Shown: positions 17,212-26,592 of the stretch, piece by piece
How the letters are laid out: each line of letters opens with the position of its first letter
How positions within the stretch are numbered: the first letter of the stretch is position 1
From: Methanolobus vulcani
Lineage (GTDB): Archaea; Halobacteriota; Methanosarcinia; Methanosarcinales; Methanosarcinaceae
Direction: 5' to 3'
DNA length: 64,000 bases
Assembly: GCF_900100715.1 (NCBI RefSeq)
Contig: NZ_FNCA01000003.1
Coordinates: forward strand, 186,001 to 250,000
Translations under genes and position numbers: made by a program
Notes under the pieces: model-generated
Database searches by the model: none
Seen by the model: only the letters and a program-made list of their open reading frames with translations
What the model was told of the DNA's origin: nothing

Positions 17212-19980
17212 ATGAAAGCTAATATCAAAGTCTATGGCATGACATGCATGCACTGTCATAAGCGTGTCACTGATGCAATATCAGCTCTTGAGGGAGTGAA
17301 TTCTGTAGAGGTCAGCCTTGAGGATGAGAATGCATCGGTTGATTTCAATCCTGAAAACATCAGTATCGAAGAGATAAAACAAGCGATCACAGATGCAGGG
17401 TATGAAGTCGGAGAAGATGCCTGCACAGTTCCTGTTGCAGATGAGGAAGCTGCATGTCCGATAATAATAGAGGACGATGAACCGGAAATGACTAAAATCG
17501 AACCCGGTTCTGTTGAGGAAATCGCCTTCAAAGTATCAGGAATGCAATGCTCCGCTTGTTCACAGAATGTGGAAAAAACATTGAAGAAGCTTGATGGAGT
17601 TGTATCAGCTTCAGTAAATCTGCCAATGGAGAGAGCATCGGTCAGCTATGACCCCGCACTTGTCAGTCTTGAAGATATGGAAAAAGCCATTGATGGAATT
17701 GGCTACCATGCGGTGAGAGACAAGGTCGTGCTGGAAGTAGGAGGCATGAAGTGTGCATCCTGTTCACAAAATGTTGAAAAGATCCTGAAAAGACTAAAAG
17801 GTGTCAGTGCTGTAAATGTGAATATCACTACCGGAAGAGCACAGGTTGAGTACAATTCATCACTTGTCTCAGTTGATGAGATGAGAAAAGCCATCGAGGG
17901 TATAGGATACACAGCTTCCCTGCCTGCTGACAGATATGAAGCTGAAGACAGGGAACGAAAAGAAAGAGAAAAAGAGATACGTAGCCAGAGAAACAACTTG
18001 CTGATATCCATTGTTATTCTTATTCCTATAATGCTTGGAAACATGAGCAATATGTTCCCTGCGTACTTCGGGTTTGTGCCGGGTTTCTTTTCGGACAAGA
18101 ATTTGCTGTTTTTGCTGGCAACCATTGTAATGGTGTTCCCGGGAAGACAGTTCTTTGTCGGTACCTACAAAGGCCTGAGGCATGGCGTTACTGACATGAA
18201 CCTGCTCATTGCCACCGGAACCGGCGCTGCTTATGTTATCAGTATTGCAGCTACCTACCTGAACCTTGGCCCTGGTTACCAGCATGTGTACTATGACACC
18301 GCTGTAATGCTTATCACTTTCATAACCCTTGGAAGATACCTTGAAGCAAGGGCAAAGGGAAGGACATCCGAATCCATAAAGAAGCTCATCGGACTCCAGG
18401 CAAAGACCGCACGTATCATCGTTGCAGGTGAGGAAAAAGAAATTCCGGTTGAGGATGTACAGGTTGATGATATCGTTTTTGTCAGACCCGGCGAGAAAAT
18501 TCCGGTTGACGGCGTTGTTACTGAAGGTTCTTCTGCTATTGATGAATCCATGATAACAGGTGAGAGCATACCTGTTGAGAAAAACATTGAGGACATGGTC
18601 ATCGGTTCAACCATCAACAAGTCAGGAGCACTCAAATTCAGGGCAACCAATGTTGGTGCTGATACTGCCCTTGCAAGAATTATCGAGCTTGTTGAAAACG
18701 CCCAGAACTCAAAAGCACCGATACAGCGTATTGCCGATGTTGTTGCAGGTCATTTCATTCTAGTAGTTCACATTATCGCACTTGCAGCATTCTTCTTCTG
18801 GTACTTTATTGGATATGAAAGATTCAATGCCGCAATGAACTCCGGAATCTCAAGTCCGTTCCTGTTCTCACTGCTAATCTCGATCACAGTTCTTGTAATA
18901 TCATGTCCATGCGCTGTTGGACTCGCAACACCTGCAGCCATCATGGTGGGAACTGGCAAGGGAGCTGAGAATGGTATTCTAATCAAAGGCGGGGAAGCCC
19001 TGGAGACAACACTGAAGATTGATACTATTGTGTTTGATAAAACCGGAACCCTGACAAAAGGCAAGCCTGAACTTACAGATATAATACTTAGTTCAGGACA
19101 CGGCAATGACGAAATACTTGCAATCGCAGCAAGTGCCGAGAAAGGCTCCGAACATCCTCTCGGAGAAGCTATTGTAAAGGCTGCCGAGGACAAAGAACTC
19201 AGCCTGAAGAACATCGAGCATTTCAATTCAATTGCAGGACACGGGATCGAAGCAACAATTGACGGTAGCAAAGTATTGCTTGGAACCCGCAAGCTCATGG
19301 AAGATAATGATATTGATAGCTCATCACTAAACTCTGACATGGAAAAGCTTGAATCCGAAGGCAAGACTGCCATGATAGTTGCAATGGACGGACAGGCAAT
19401 TGGACTTGTTGCCGTTGCAGATACACTCAAGGAAAACTCAAAGGAAGCCGTTGAAAAACTTCAGAAGATGAACATTGAAGTTGTAATGATAACCGGTGAC
19501 AACCGGAGAACGGCCGATGCCATTGCAGCACAGCTTGGAATTCAGAAAGTTTTGTCAGAGGTTCTTCCCGGAGACAAGGCTTCAGAGATCAAAAAGCTTC
19601 AGGATGAAGGCAGAATTGTTGCAATGGTCGGTGATGGTATTAATGATGCGCCTGCTCTCACACAGTCAGACATTGGAATTGCCATGGGAGCCGGAACTGA
19701 TATTGCCATGGAATCTGCGCAGATCGTCCTGATAAAGAATGATATAAGAGATGTGCTGGCCTCCATCAGGCTTAGTCGCCTGACAATGAACAAGATCAAA
19801 CAGAATCTTTTCTGGGCACTGGGATATAACAGCATCGGAATACCACTTGCAGCAGGAATACTCTATCCGTTCATCGGTAAAATAGTGATCACTCCTGAAC
19901 TGGCTGCCGCATTCATGGCTATGAGTTCTGTATCGGTTACGACCAATTCACTGCTGATGAAGAGAAGCAGGATAAAATAA
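17212..19980 (+). CDS. copA: Cu(I)-translocating P1B-type ATPase with three metal-binding domains
   Basis: This 922-residue ATPase exports Cu(I) across the cytoplasmic membrane. Three N-terminal HMA domains (metal sites MTCMHC, MQCSAC, MKCASC at about residues 9, 111 and 177) precede the pump. The core has the actuator TGES (near 449), the transmembrane SCPCAVGL metal site (near 564), the phosphorylation DKTGT (near 609) and the SEHPLGEAI nucleotide-binding His-Pro. The first HMA differs from the other two and is joined by an acidic linker. No Shine-Dalgarno site precedes the ATG. It lies between the chaperone and a small membrane protein gene in one operon. Confidence 0.96.
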   Translation: MKANIKVYGMTCMHCHKRVTDAISALEGVNSVEVSLEDENASVDFNPENISIEEIKQAITDAGYEVGEDACTVPVADEEAACPIIIEDDEPEMTKIEPGSVEEIAFKVSGMQCSACSQNVEKTLKKLDGVVSASVNLPMERASVSYDPALVSLEDMEKAIDGIGYHAVRDKVVLEVGGMKCASCSQNVEKILKRLKGVSAVNVNITTGRAQVEYNSSLVSVDEMRKAIEGIGYTASLPADRYEAEDRERKEREKEIRSQRNNLLISIVILIPIMLGNMSNMFPAYFGFVPGFFSDKNLLFLLATIVMVFPGRQFFVGTYKGLRHGVTDMNLLIATGTGAAYVISIAATYLNLGPGYQHVYYDTAVMLITFITLGRYLEARAKGRTSESIKKLIGLQAKTARIIVAGEEKEIPVEDVQVDDIVFVRPGEKIPVDGVVTEGSSAIDESMITGESIPVEKNIEDMVIGSTINKSGALKFRATNVGADTALARIIELVENAQNSKAPIQRIADVVAGHFILVVHIIALAAFFFWYFIGYERFNAAMNSGISSPFLFSLLISITVLVISCPCAVGLATPAAIMVGTGKGAENGILIKGGEALETTLKIDTIVFDKTGTLTKGKPELTDIILSSGHGNDEILAIAASAEKGSEHPLGEAIVKAAEDKELSLKNIEHFNSIAGHGIEATIDGSKVLLGTRKLMEDNDIDSSSLNSDMEKLESEGKTAMIVAMDGQAIGLVAVADTLKENSKEAVEKLQKMNIEVVMITGDNRRTADAIAAQLGIQKVLSEVLPGDKASEIKKLQDEGRIVAMVGDGINDAPALTQSDIGIAMGAGTDIAMESAQIVLIKNDIRDVLASIRLSRLTMNKIKQNLFWALGYNSIGIPLAAGILYPFIGKIVITPELAAAFMAMSSVSVTTNSLLMKRSRIK

Positions 19981-19995
19981 AGGAGGAGATGATCA

Positions 19996-20226
19996 ATGGA
20001 TAATGTTTCGGAAAATAAAGGGAAATATGCTTTCATTGCCAGCGTTGTCTCTTCACTTGCGCTTGTGATAATTTTTGCAGTGCTCTCCTTTGCAGTGAAT
20101 GGCTCAAGAGATGTTCCACTGTACAGTCAGGTCGATATCATTGCAGGTATGATCTTTGTTTTTATGCTTAGTATGATAGTGGCGGCTTCGGTTTGGCCGG
20201 GCATTATTGAGAAGTGGATGAAATAA
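19996..20226 (+). CDS. Small two-helix membrane protein downstream of copA
   Basis: This 76-residue protein has two hydrophobic helices (about 12-34 and 47-68) with a short loop and a charged tail ending EKWMK. AGGAGGAGATGATCA before the ATG is a strong ribosome site. It follows copA by 15 bases, so it is probably co-expressed. A role as an accessory subunit of copper export is a guess; no Met-rich or Cys metal site is visible. Confidence 0.8.
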   Translation: MDNVSENKGKYAFIASVVSSLALVIIFAVLSFAVNGSRDVPLYSQVDIIAGMIFVFMLSMIVAASVWPGIIEKWMK

Positions 20227-20288
20227 AAAAGATTACTAATGATTGATTATACAGAACCACTGCTAATTTGAATTAAAACACAAATTAG

Positions 20289-21647
20289 TTAGTACTTTGA
20301 TAGTTCATAAGAAATGCATATTCTAACAATTTCTTTTGTTTTCATGGTGTACTCAGCTAATTCTTTGTAATCAAGCTTATCTGCCCTTTCTTTTTCATAA
20401 TGAGTGAGAATATCTCTTTGTTCAGATACTTTGTCTCCAAACAATCTGCATTCACCATCATCCCAATCAATAAAGTCATCTTCCTTTAGTTGTCTTAGAA
20501 CTTCTTTTATTCTTCTTCTTAAAGAATGTTGGTTTATGTAGCTTATTTTCTTGATGAATGTATTTCTTGCATCAGCATTTTTAATTTTATCATTAACTAT
20601 GTCACATAATGCAGTAAAGAGTTCATCGAATAACTCAGACTCAATATAGGTACTTTCACTAAATGTTCTTCGATGATATATTTCAACAGCCTGAGTGAAA
20701 TTTAAAAATTGTGTTTCTAAAGCTTTTTTATTCTGTATATTTGCATTATATAAGTTAATCATTGGCCTCAAATCTGTAGATATTCGAAACCAATTACTGA
20801 AAAAAACAGAAGTCTTTTCTTTTATGTCTTTATATGAGAATATAAGACTAGATGCATATACTTTTTCAGTTGTTTGGTTTGTTTTATAAAAGATATTGAT
20901 TGGCAATAATAGTTCTTTTTTGGTGAATTCATGTATTCTTTTATGGTCATTTCTTTTACCCTTAATCAAAATAGGATATATCGGAACATCCAATGAAAAT
21001 GAGATAAGCTTTTTCAAATCGAACAATATTCCATCCATCCAATCTTTAAAGTGAAGAGTATCCATGGAAAAGATTTTGAAATATGTAATTTGGTTCAATG
21101 ACCTGGAATATTTACTTCTTTTGTAATTTAGATTCGTTTTCAAATACAAAGCTAATTCAGATGATTCATATAGCTTTATCTCACTTTTTTGTGCTTTAAA
21201 AGATAATTTAGTCTCATTGTTGCTGGCATCAAAATATTCCTCAAAGCTGAGAGGGAAATCTAGCAGCCAATGTTCAAGATTTGAATAATTGATTGAAATT
21301 TCATCAAATAATATATCATCTTCTCTCAAAAAATGATAACCTTCAAATATAAACTCAACATCGAAAACAAGTGTTCCTTCATCAATTCCTTGAATAAAAG
21401 AAAAAGAATGCTTTATTTTACGGCATTTATAGCATGTAATGAATCGCCCCTCTGCCATACCTAAAATAAGGTCTTCATCTTGAAACTCACTTCCATCTGA
21501 AATAACTTTGGGCCTATCGTGAAGCAGACCAATTATTTTTAGTTCCCCTCCACTTGATGGACTATAGTTCAAAGTACCATGTACTTTTTTTTCTGGTTTG
21601 TTGGGTAACCACCATTTACCTGTAATTTCAAATGATTCCATGAGCAA
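20289..21647 (-). CDS. apeA: ApeA-like HEPN protein, probable abortive-infection defence
   Basis: This 452-residue protein begins SFEITGKWWLPNKPEKKVHG, the recognisable start of the ApeA N-terminal domain, continuing with GTLNYSPSSGGELKIIGLL. The C-terminus is helical and contains RDILTH, the R-x4-H catalytic motif of HEPN ribonucleases, near residue 415. ApeA is a known single-gene anti-phage system (a HEPN nuclease that shuts down the infected cell). The gene is strongly AT-rich compared with its copper and radical-SAM neighbours, a sign of transfer. ATG at 21647 or 21641 can start it. It is monocistronic, with no toxin-antitoxin partner in reach. The domain call rests on motif recognition. 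Confidence 0.8.
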   Translation of the reverse strand: MLMESFEITGKWWLPNKPEKKVHGTLNYSPSSGGELKIIGLLHDRPKVISDGSEFQDEDLILGMAEGRFITCYKCRKIKHSFSFIQGIDEGTLVFDVEFIFEGYHFLREDDILFDEISINYSNLEHWLLDFPLSFEEYFDASNNETKLSFKAQKSEIKLYESSELALYLKTNLNYKRSKYSRSLNQITYFKIFSMDTLHFKDWMDGILFDLKKLISFSLDVPIYPILIKGKRNDHKRIHEFTKKELLLPINIFYKTNQTTEKVYASSLIFSYKDIKEKTSVFFSNWFRISTDLRPMINLYNANIQNKKALETQFLNFTQAVEIYHRRTFSESTYIESELFDELFTALCDIVNDKIKNADARNTFIKKISYINQHSLRRRIKEVLRQLKEDDFIDWDDGECRLFGDKVSEQRDILTHYEKERADKLDYKELAEYTMKTKEIVRICISYELSKY

Positions 21648-21741
21648 TAATCAGACTAACTAATCTTATAGATTTTTTGGATTTATAAATAGATTTTTGC
21701 ATGATGATGCATATGCACCATCCTGAAAGAAAGTGTCTTGT

Positions 21742-22725
21742 TCAATCTTCTAAATCAACATGAGGATTGATATCACAACCCGTACACGGCAGGCACATGG
21801 TATCGAAAGTATCGGCACGCAGGCCATACTCATCCAGCTTTTTCTTCAGGAAACGGTTAAGGTGAAGCAGTCTTTCAGCTGTTGGCCTTTTCACTGTTAC
21901 CTCGTCCTTGCGCAAAGGATGCTGTGCAGCCGCCCTGAGGATCGGAACAACACCGATAGAAACGAGTTCTTCAATTCCTTTCTCTGCTGATTCGTCGGTT
22001 TCTCCAAGACCGATTATGAAATTGGAACAGACCTTGTTCTTTCCGAACACCTTCACGCCCTCCCTGAGAGCATCGAGCAGGTATTCAAGGTCCTGGTCCG
22101 GACATAATTTTGCGTGGAGCTTGCGATCCATGGTCTCAACGTTGTATTTAAGTTCGTCAGCGCCTGCTGCTTTGAGTCTGCGGGTTGAATCATCCGTGGG
22201 ATAGACTGAGACTCCTATTGGTACATTGTATTTTTCCCTGAGCCTGCGAATGAGTTCTTCGGCTCTGTCAACCTCATCTTCAGCTGAGATTTCCACACCG
22301 GAAGTAATTGAAATAGCGTTCATCCTGCCAGTTTCATGAGCCTCTGCGACCATCTTAAGCATCTGATCCATACTCTTGACCTTTCCATTGAGTTTGGGAA
22401 CCGGACAGAACTTACAATCATAAATACATTTTTCGCACATGGTTATAAATGCCTGATCAGGACAGTGGATAAGCTCTTCTTCAATGCTGCCTCTTGCAAT
22501 CTCAACACCGTCTTTCCTTATTACTAGGTCCTCACCCTCCATTTTAGCTTCCAGAGGAGAAGTCTCTTTTACAGCAAGACGTACACGGTGTCCTTCCGAG
22601 TTGAAAAAGAAAGCAACGTTCCCGGCTCCGGGACCTGCTGTTGGAATGGTTAACCAGTGGATGAGTTTTGGGTCCATATTCACGGAACCCACTGATATAA
22701 GCTGAGCTTTGGTTTCTGCGTTCAT
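21742..22725 (-). CDS. Radical SAM protein, BioB/LipA-like, with extra C-terminal Cys cluster
   Basis: The radical SAM site CIYDCKFC (CxxxCxxC) lies near residue 104. A long N-terminal region comes before it. A barrel follows with IGLGETDES and YNVETMDR segments similar to biotin/lipoate synthase-like enzymes. The C-terminus carries CLPCTGC, which could bind an auxiliary iron-sulfur cluster. It should cleave S-adenosylmethionine to start a radical reaction; the substrate is unknown. It is downstream of, and on the same strand as, a sulfite-reductase-like gene with a gap of about 95 bases. It may belong to a cofactor or sulfur pathway, but nothing fixes this. Confidence 0.88.
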   Translation of the reverse strand: MNAETKAQLISVGSVNMDPKLIHWLTIPTAGPGAGNVAFFFNSEGHRVRLAVKETSPLEAKMEGEDLVIRKDGVEIARGSIEEELIHCPDQAFITMCEKCIYDCKFCPVPKLNGKVKSMDQMLKMVAEAHETGRMNAISITSGVEISAEDEVDRAEELIRRLREKYNVPIGVSVYPTDDSTRRLKAAGADELKYNVETMDRKLHAKLCPDQDLEYLLDALREGVKVFGKNKVCSNFIIGLGETDESAEKGIEELVSIGVVPILRAAAQHPLRKDEVTVKRPTAERLLHLNRFLKKKLDEYGLRADTFDTMCLPCTGCDINPHVDLED

Positions 22726-22820
22726 GAGTGCTCCAGTACCAGAATAATGGTCGTTTTTTGTTTGCCGGAACTACTTAGAATTCCGACACCTCGTATAAGG
22801 CGATATATGAAAGATACTTA

Positions 22821-23690
22821 TCAGGGATACTTTATTGTTTCCCTGAACGCATCCAGACCAACACGGTCGATCACATCACCGAGTCTCTCTCCTTCCTGAG
22901 CATTCTCACGGTAATAATTAATGGATTTTTCGAGCACATCGAAGATCACAGACCTGTCGGATGTCCTGAGCAGCATATCACCCATGCGTGGTCTTTTACC
23001 TACTTTGCCACCGACAAATATTGTATATCCTTGCTCCTGATTCTGCATGGCATCTTTGCGGCAAGCTCTGATACATGAACCACAGGACACACATTTATGC
23101 ATATCCAGATAAAGACTTCCATTCTCTATTGTAATAGCAGACACGCCACATACTTTCTCACAGGCTCTGCACATTACACAATTCTCTTCCACAAAGACCG
23201 ATTCAGAGAATCCCATGATACCAAAATCATTCTCCTGGACTTTGAGACATGATGCAGGACAACCTGTTACTGCAATCTTGAATTTATATGGTACTGGCTC
23301 TGCAAAATAGAGATTATCTATTTCTTCACATATTCCCTGACAGTCGATGAGTCCGCGTTTGCATACTCTGTCTCCCTGGCAGGCAACTACGGCACGTATT
23401 TTCTTTCCTGAAGCTCCTGGTCCTATGTCTTTAGAATCCATTTCATTTCTGGCAGCTTCGGTATCATCCAGATGGACGAACGGAATTTCGATCCCCTGGC
23501 GGGAAGTTACATGAACATAGCCTTTGCCATAACGGTCCGCTGCATCTGCAACTGCCCTGAGGTAGTCAGATGTCAGATTTCCACCCGCAGCGTGCAGGCG
23601 CATTGAAAAGAAATCGTCCTGTCTCTGGGAAAGGAAACCTTTCTCTTTAAGCAGGTCTTTGTTTGTGTTGGTTTTTACCATTTGGGTCAC
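22821..23690 (-). CDS. Dissimilatory sulfite reductase-like protein (small methanogen type)
   Basis: This 289-residue protein belongs to the Dsr-like proteins of methanogens. After the nitrite/sulfite reductase half-domain come siroheme/iron-sulfur ligands: CQGDRVC (C-x5-C) and GCPASC (C-x3-C). An inserted ferredoxin holds two 4Fe-4S sites, CVMCRACEKVC and CVSCGSCIRAC. It resembles the C-terminal half of F420-dependent sulfite reductase (Fsr), which reduces sulfite with F420H2. Only the small single-domain form is present here. The start is GTG 23690 or ATG 23681. The gene is divergent from a YHS-FrhB protein that resembles the other half of Fsr. Confidence 0.92.
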   Translation of the reverse strand: MTQMVKTNTNKDLLKEKGFLSQRQDDFFSMRLHAAGGNLTSDYLRAVADAADRYGKGYVHVTSRQGIEIPFVHLDDTEAARNEMDSKDIGPGASGKKIRAVVACQGDRVCKRGLIDCQGICEEIDNLYFAEPVPYKFKIAVTGCPASCLKVQENDFGIMGFSESVFVEENCVMCRACEKVCGVSAITIENGSLYLDMHKCVSCGSCIRACRKDAMQNQEQGYTIFVGGKVGKRPRMGDMLLRTSDRSVIFDVLEKSINYYRENAQEGERLGDVIDRVGLDAFRETIKYP

Positions 23691-23827
23691 TTCTGTTCCA
23701 GTTGGTATTTGTTTACTGAATTATGCCATAAAACACACATTCAATGATTTAAAAACAAGTTTACTTGATATAACATATCGTGTAAAAACATTGTGCCCCG
23801 AATTTTCTCATAAATAATAATTATAAC

Positions 23828-23863
23828 TAATAATCATTATGCAGCGAACCATCATGATTATTA
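23828..23863. promoter_or_regulatory. 10-bp inverted repeat between the Dsr-like and FrhB-like genes
   Basis: TAATAATCAT (23828-23837) and ATGATTATTA (23854-23863) are perfect inverted copies, 16 bases apart, centred in the 250-base divergent promoter region. The size and symmetry suit a dimeric repressor, possibly metal- or redox-responsive. The repeat is AT-rich, so chance is not negligible. Confidence 0.5.
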
Positions 23864-23940
23864 AATTCAAATTTAGTTTTATACAATAAGAACAATATAC
23901 GGATTTATACTAAGGACATCCGCGATCCTGGGAGATTAAG

Positions 23941-25101
23941 ATGCCTATCGATCCTATCTGTAAAAACAAAGTGCAGGAAGACACCTCATATTCTGTGAAT
24001 TATGCAGGGAAAAAATATCGTTTCTGCTCGTCTGAATGTAAAGACAAATTTGATATCGTTGAAAAAAGAGTCATACGCCTGAAGAAGTCTATCGCTGAAC
24101 AGGAAAAGATCTCTTTTGGAAAGCTCAGGAAGGAAATTATCAAGCCTGGAATCTGTACTCTTTGCGGAGCCTGCGCTGCTTCCTGTGATTCTATTGTTAT
24201 TAAGGATGAACAACCCACTCTTGTAGATAAGTGTACAGCGTGTGGTGTTTGTTACAACCAGTGTCCAAGAACGATTACGACTGAAGCCGGACTGGTTGGT
24301 AAGTTACGTCATGCTTACTGTGCAAAGTCAGCTCTTCCTGAACTGAAAGGACAGGATGGAGGCGTTGTGACTGCCACGCTTGGCTATGCACTTGATGAAG
24401 GGCTCATCGACTGTGCTATTGTAACAACCAGGTCGGAGGAAGAGCCATGGAAACCTGTGCCGATTGTTGCAAAGACCTACGAGGACATTCTGGAGGGTTC
24501 CGGCAGTATTTACAGTCACAGTATGACCCTGAAAGCTTTGATGGACGCTGTTAAAGAAGGCATGAGAAGCATTGCTTTTGTCGGACCAAGCTGTAATATC
24601 GATGCGGTAACCAAGATGCAGAGAAGCCCGCAGGGATTCCTGCACCATTTCATGAGAGCAAATATCCTTAAAATGGGTCTGTTCTGCATGGATACTTTCT
24701 ACTATGAAGGTATCAAGGAGTTCGTTGAGAACAGAGAAATGAATCTTGCTGATATTGAATCAATGAAGATCCGCAAGGGTAAATTCGAGTTCCAGACACA
24801 GGATGAACTCAGGGTTTTCCCGCTTGAGGAATTTGACCAGTACAGGAGCAGTTCATGTAAATATTGTACGGATATGGCAGCTGAGAATGCAGACATCTCA
24901 TTTGGCGGTGTTGGCACACCTCAGGGATGGACCACAGTGCTTGCACGTTCCAGTATTGGATATGAGATCTTCAACGAAGCCGTGGACAATGGATATATTA
25001 CGTCACGTTTGCTTGAAGAAAAGGAAATGAAGAACGCCCTTAACCTGGCAAAGATGAAGAAGATACAGATGTATCCCATCCACCGCAGAGAAAAATTATA
25101 A
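23941..25101 (+). CDS. FrhB/FpoF-family F420 oxidoreductase subunit with N-terminal YHS domain
   Basis: This 386-residue protein opens with a YHS metal-binding domain (DPICKNKV ... YRFCSSECKDKF). A two-cluster ferredoxin follows (CTLCGACAASC and CTACGVCYNQCPR), then the F420/FAD-binding FrhB domain with GVVTATLGYAL, VGPSCNIDA and CKYCTDMAAENADISFGG. Members of this family oxidise or reduce coenzyme F420 and pass electrons to iron-sulfur partners. YHS at the front is unusual. The gene is divergent from a Dsr-like gene, and Fsr is a natural fusion of an FrhB-like half with a Dsr half. Working together is therefore an inference worth testing. Confidence 0.9.
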   Translation: MPIDPICKNKVQEDTSYSVNYAGKKYRFCSSECKDKFDIVEKRVIRLKKSIAEQEKISFGKLRKEIIKPGICTLCGACAASCDSIVIKDEQPTLVDKCTACGVCYNQCPRTITTEAGLVGKLRHAYCAKSALPELKGQDGGVVTATLGYALDEGLIDCAIVTTRSEEEPWKPVPIVAKTYEDILEGSGSIYSHSMTLKALMDAVKEGMRSIAFVGPSCNIDAVTKMQRSPQGFLHHFMRANILKMGLFCMDTFYYEGIKEFVENREMNLADIESMKIRKGKFEFQTQDELRVFPLEEFDQYRSSSCKYCTDMAAENADISFGGVGTPQGWTTVLARSSIGYEIFNEAVDNGYITSRLLEEKEMKNALNLAKMKKIQMYPIHRREKL

Positions 25102-25161
25102 ACAACTATTTTTTTAAATTTTGCAATAACTTTTTATAATGTTGTTGCAGAATATTATTTG

Positions 25162-25473
25162 ATGAGTGAAGTTAGTTTAGCATTAATCCCTTCCATCAAT
25201 AAAAAAACAGTAATAGCCTCTTTTGTTACTATAGGATGGAGTTACATTGCCCTTATTGCTGCTACAGCCATTGGAATAGTAAGTTATCATGAAGTAAAAT
25301 ATTTGTTTTGGGGTATATCACTAAGCCTTCCAATATGTGTGCTGCTTATGGCTAATCCAAATAGCCAGAACTTGAATGATAAGGATGAAAAGAAAGCTAT
25401 TATAGCAATGATAGTTACTTTTGCTGTCTTTGTAATCGTTGCGTTGGCAGCTATGTTGCAGGGAAATATCTAA
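25162..25473 (+). CDS. Small membrane protein of unknown function (103 aa)
   Basis: Three hydrophobic helices are predicted (about 17-38, 45-63 and 81-100), with a polar loop NPNSQNLNDKDEKK between the second and third. The TTG at 25159 is in frame, but ATG at 25162 is the natural start. The gene overlaps the end of the convergent HxlR regulator by four bases. No family is recognised. Its composition is more AT-rich than the upstream FrhB gene. Confidence 0.7.
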   Translation: MSEVSLALIPSINKKTVIASFVTIGWSYIALIAATAIGIVSYHEVKYLFWGISLSLPICVLLMANPNSQNLNDKDEKKAIIAMIVTFAVFVIVALAAMLQGNI

Positions 25474-25847
25474 TCCTCTATATTCAACAGTTCTTTAGTC
25501 AGCTCATAGCTGTGTTCTGTACATGCAGGAGTTGACTCGTCTGCACACTCCTTATACGCAAATCCGGAGAGCTCATAAAGCACTTTGTTAAGGTTTCTTC
25601 CTTTACCTGTCAGATGATATTCTATGGTTACCGGTGTCTTGGATACAATTACCTTTTCTATCAACCCGTCCTGCTCCAGTTGACGCAATTTAGTAGATAG
25701 GACTTTGCTGCTAAGCTTTGGATTACTTTTTAGGAATTCATTGAATTGCTTTTTTCCACAGAACATATCCCTGATGATGTTTAGCGTCCATTTCTTGCTT
25801 ATTAGTTTTATTGCCAGATCTATAGGACTGCGTTCCAGGTCTCCCAT
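25470..25847 (-). CDS. HxlR-family winged-helix transcriptional regulator
   Basis: This 125-residue regulator has the typical HxlR start (LERSPIDLAIKLISKKWTLNIIRDM). The winged-helix (FNEFLKSNPKLSSKVLSTKLRQLEQDGLIEK) and the wing with TPVTIEYHLTGKG are intact. It should bind a palindrome as a dimer. It is divergent from fae (formaldehyde-activating enzyme), with about 150 bases between the starts. The founding HxlR of Bacillus activates formaldehyde fixation genes, which makes control of fae attractive but unproven. Confidence 0.93.
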   Translation of the reverse strand: MGDLERSPIDLAIKLISKKWTLNIIRDMFCGKKQFNEFLKSNPKLSSKVLSTKLRQLEQDGLIEKVIVSKTPVTIEYHLTGKGRNLNKVLYELSGFAYKECADESTPACTEHSYELTKELLNIED

Positions 25848-25996
25848 GATTTCTCACCAGGTTACCAAATGGTTAGAATAACTATTTACATGTTCTCCTG
25901 TTTATGTGGTGATGTGAAAATAAGGAACGGTAGAAATGTCTTATGGATAAAAGATCATACAATACATTTCTGCAAAGTTCTGATTGAGGTGAAATA

Positions 25997-26500
25997 ATGA
26001 CAAAAATAGTAAATAGTCTTGTAGGCGAAGCCTTAGTTGGTGAAGGACCGGAAGTTGCACACATAGACCTTGTGATAGGCAGAAAAGGAAGTGCTGTTGA
26101 AACTGCATTTATGAATTCCCTTGCAATGCCAAGACAGGGACACTCTCCTTTACTTGCTGTACTTGAACCAAATGTTACACCAAAACCTGCAACACTCCTT
26201 GTAAACAAGGTGACAATGAAGAATGTGGCACAGGCATCCCTGATGTTTGGACCTGCACAGGCATCTATTGCAAAAGCTGTGATGGACAGTGTCGATGAAG
26301 GAGTTATTCCAAAGGAAGAAGCTGAAGACCTACTAATCATTGTTTCAGTATTCATCGAGTGGGATGCAAAGGACAAGGATAAGATCTACGAATTCAACTA
26401 CGAAGCTACAAAACTTGCGATCAAGCGTGCAGTTGATGGAACTCCTACCGTTGATGAGGCACTTGCTAAAAAGGACAGTGCAGCACACCCATTTGCATAA
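25997..26500 (+). CDS. fae: Formaldehyde-activating enzyme
   Basis: This 167-residue protein catalyses condensation of formaldehyde with tetrahydromethanopterin to methylene-H4MPT. The N-terminal VGEALVGEGPEVAHIDLVIG strand with its conserved His, the HSPLLAVLEPN segment and the NKVTMKNVAQASLMFGPAQ segment mark the family, and length is normal for single-domain Fae. In methanogens it may detoxify formaldehyde or feed the C1 pathway. GAGGTG precedes the ATG. The gene stands alone with a clean terminator. Confidence 0.97.
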   Translation: MTKIVNSLVGEALVGEGPEVAHIDLVIGRKGSAVETAFMNSLAMPRQGHSPLLAVLEPNVTPKPATLLVNKVTMKNVAQASLMFGPAQASIAKAVMDSVDEGVIPKEEAEDLLIIVSVFIEWDAKDKDKIYEFNYEATKLAIKRAVDGTPTVDEALAKKDSAAHPFA

Positions 26501-26510
26501 ATAAGATATT

Positions 26511-26546
26511 CCTGCAAGGTCATTGCAGGACTAACTTACTTTTTTG
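26511..26546 (+). terminator. Terminator after fae
   Basis: CCTGCAA (26511-26517) pairs with TTGCAGG (26523-26529) around a 5-base loop. A T-run (CTTTTTT) ends the element. Confidence 0.7.
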
Positions 26547-26592
26547 ATTAAGATGTTTTTTAATATTCAATTGAAATTCATTTTAAAGAGAA

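Noticed and set aside
21690-21720. TGCATGATGATGCATATGCA block upstream of the radical SAM and ApeA genes
   Set aside because: A simple repeat of GCAT units; palindromic only by low complexity.
25859-25885. Imperfect TTACCA/TGGTTA dyad in the HxlR-fae spacer
   Set aside because: Only six bases per arm with one mismatch; not strong enough to call an operator.
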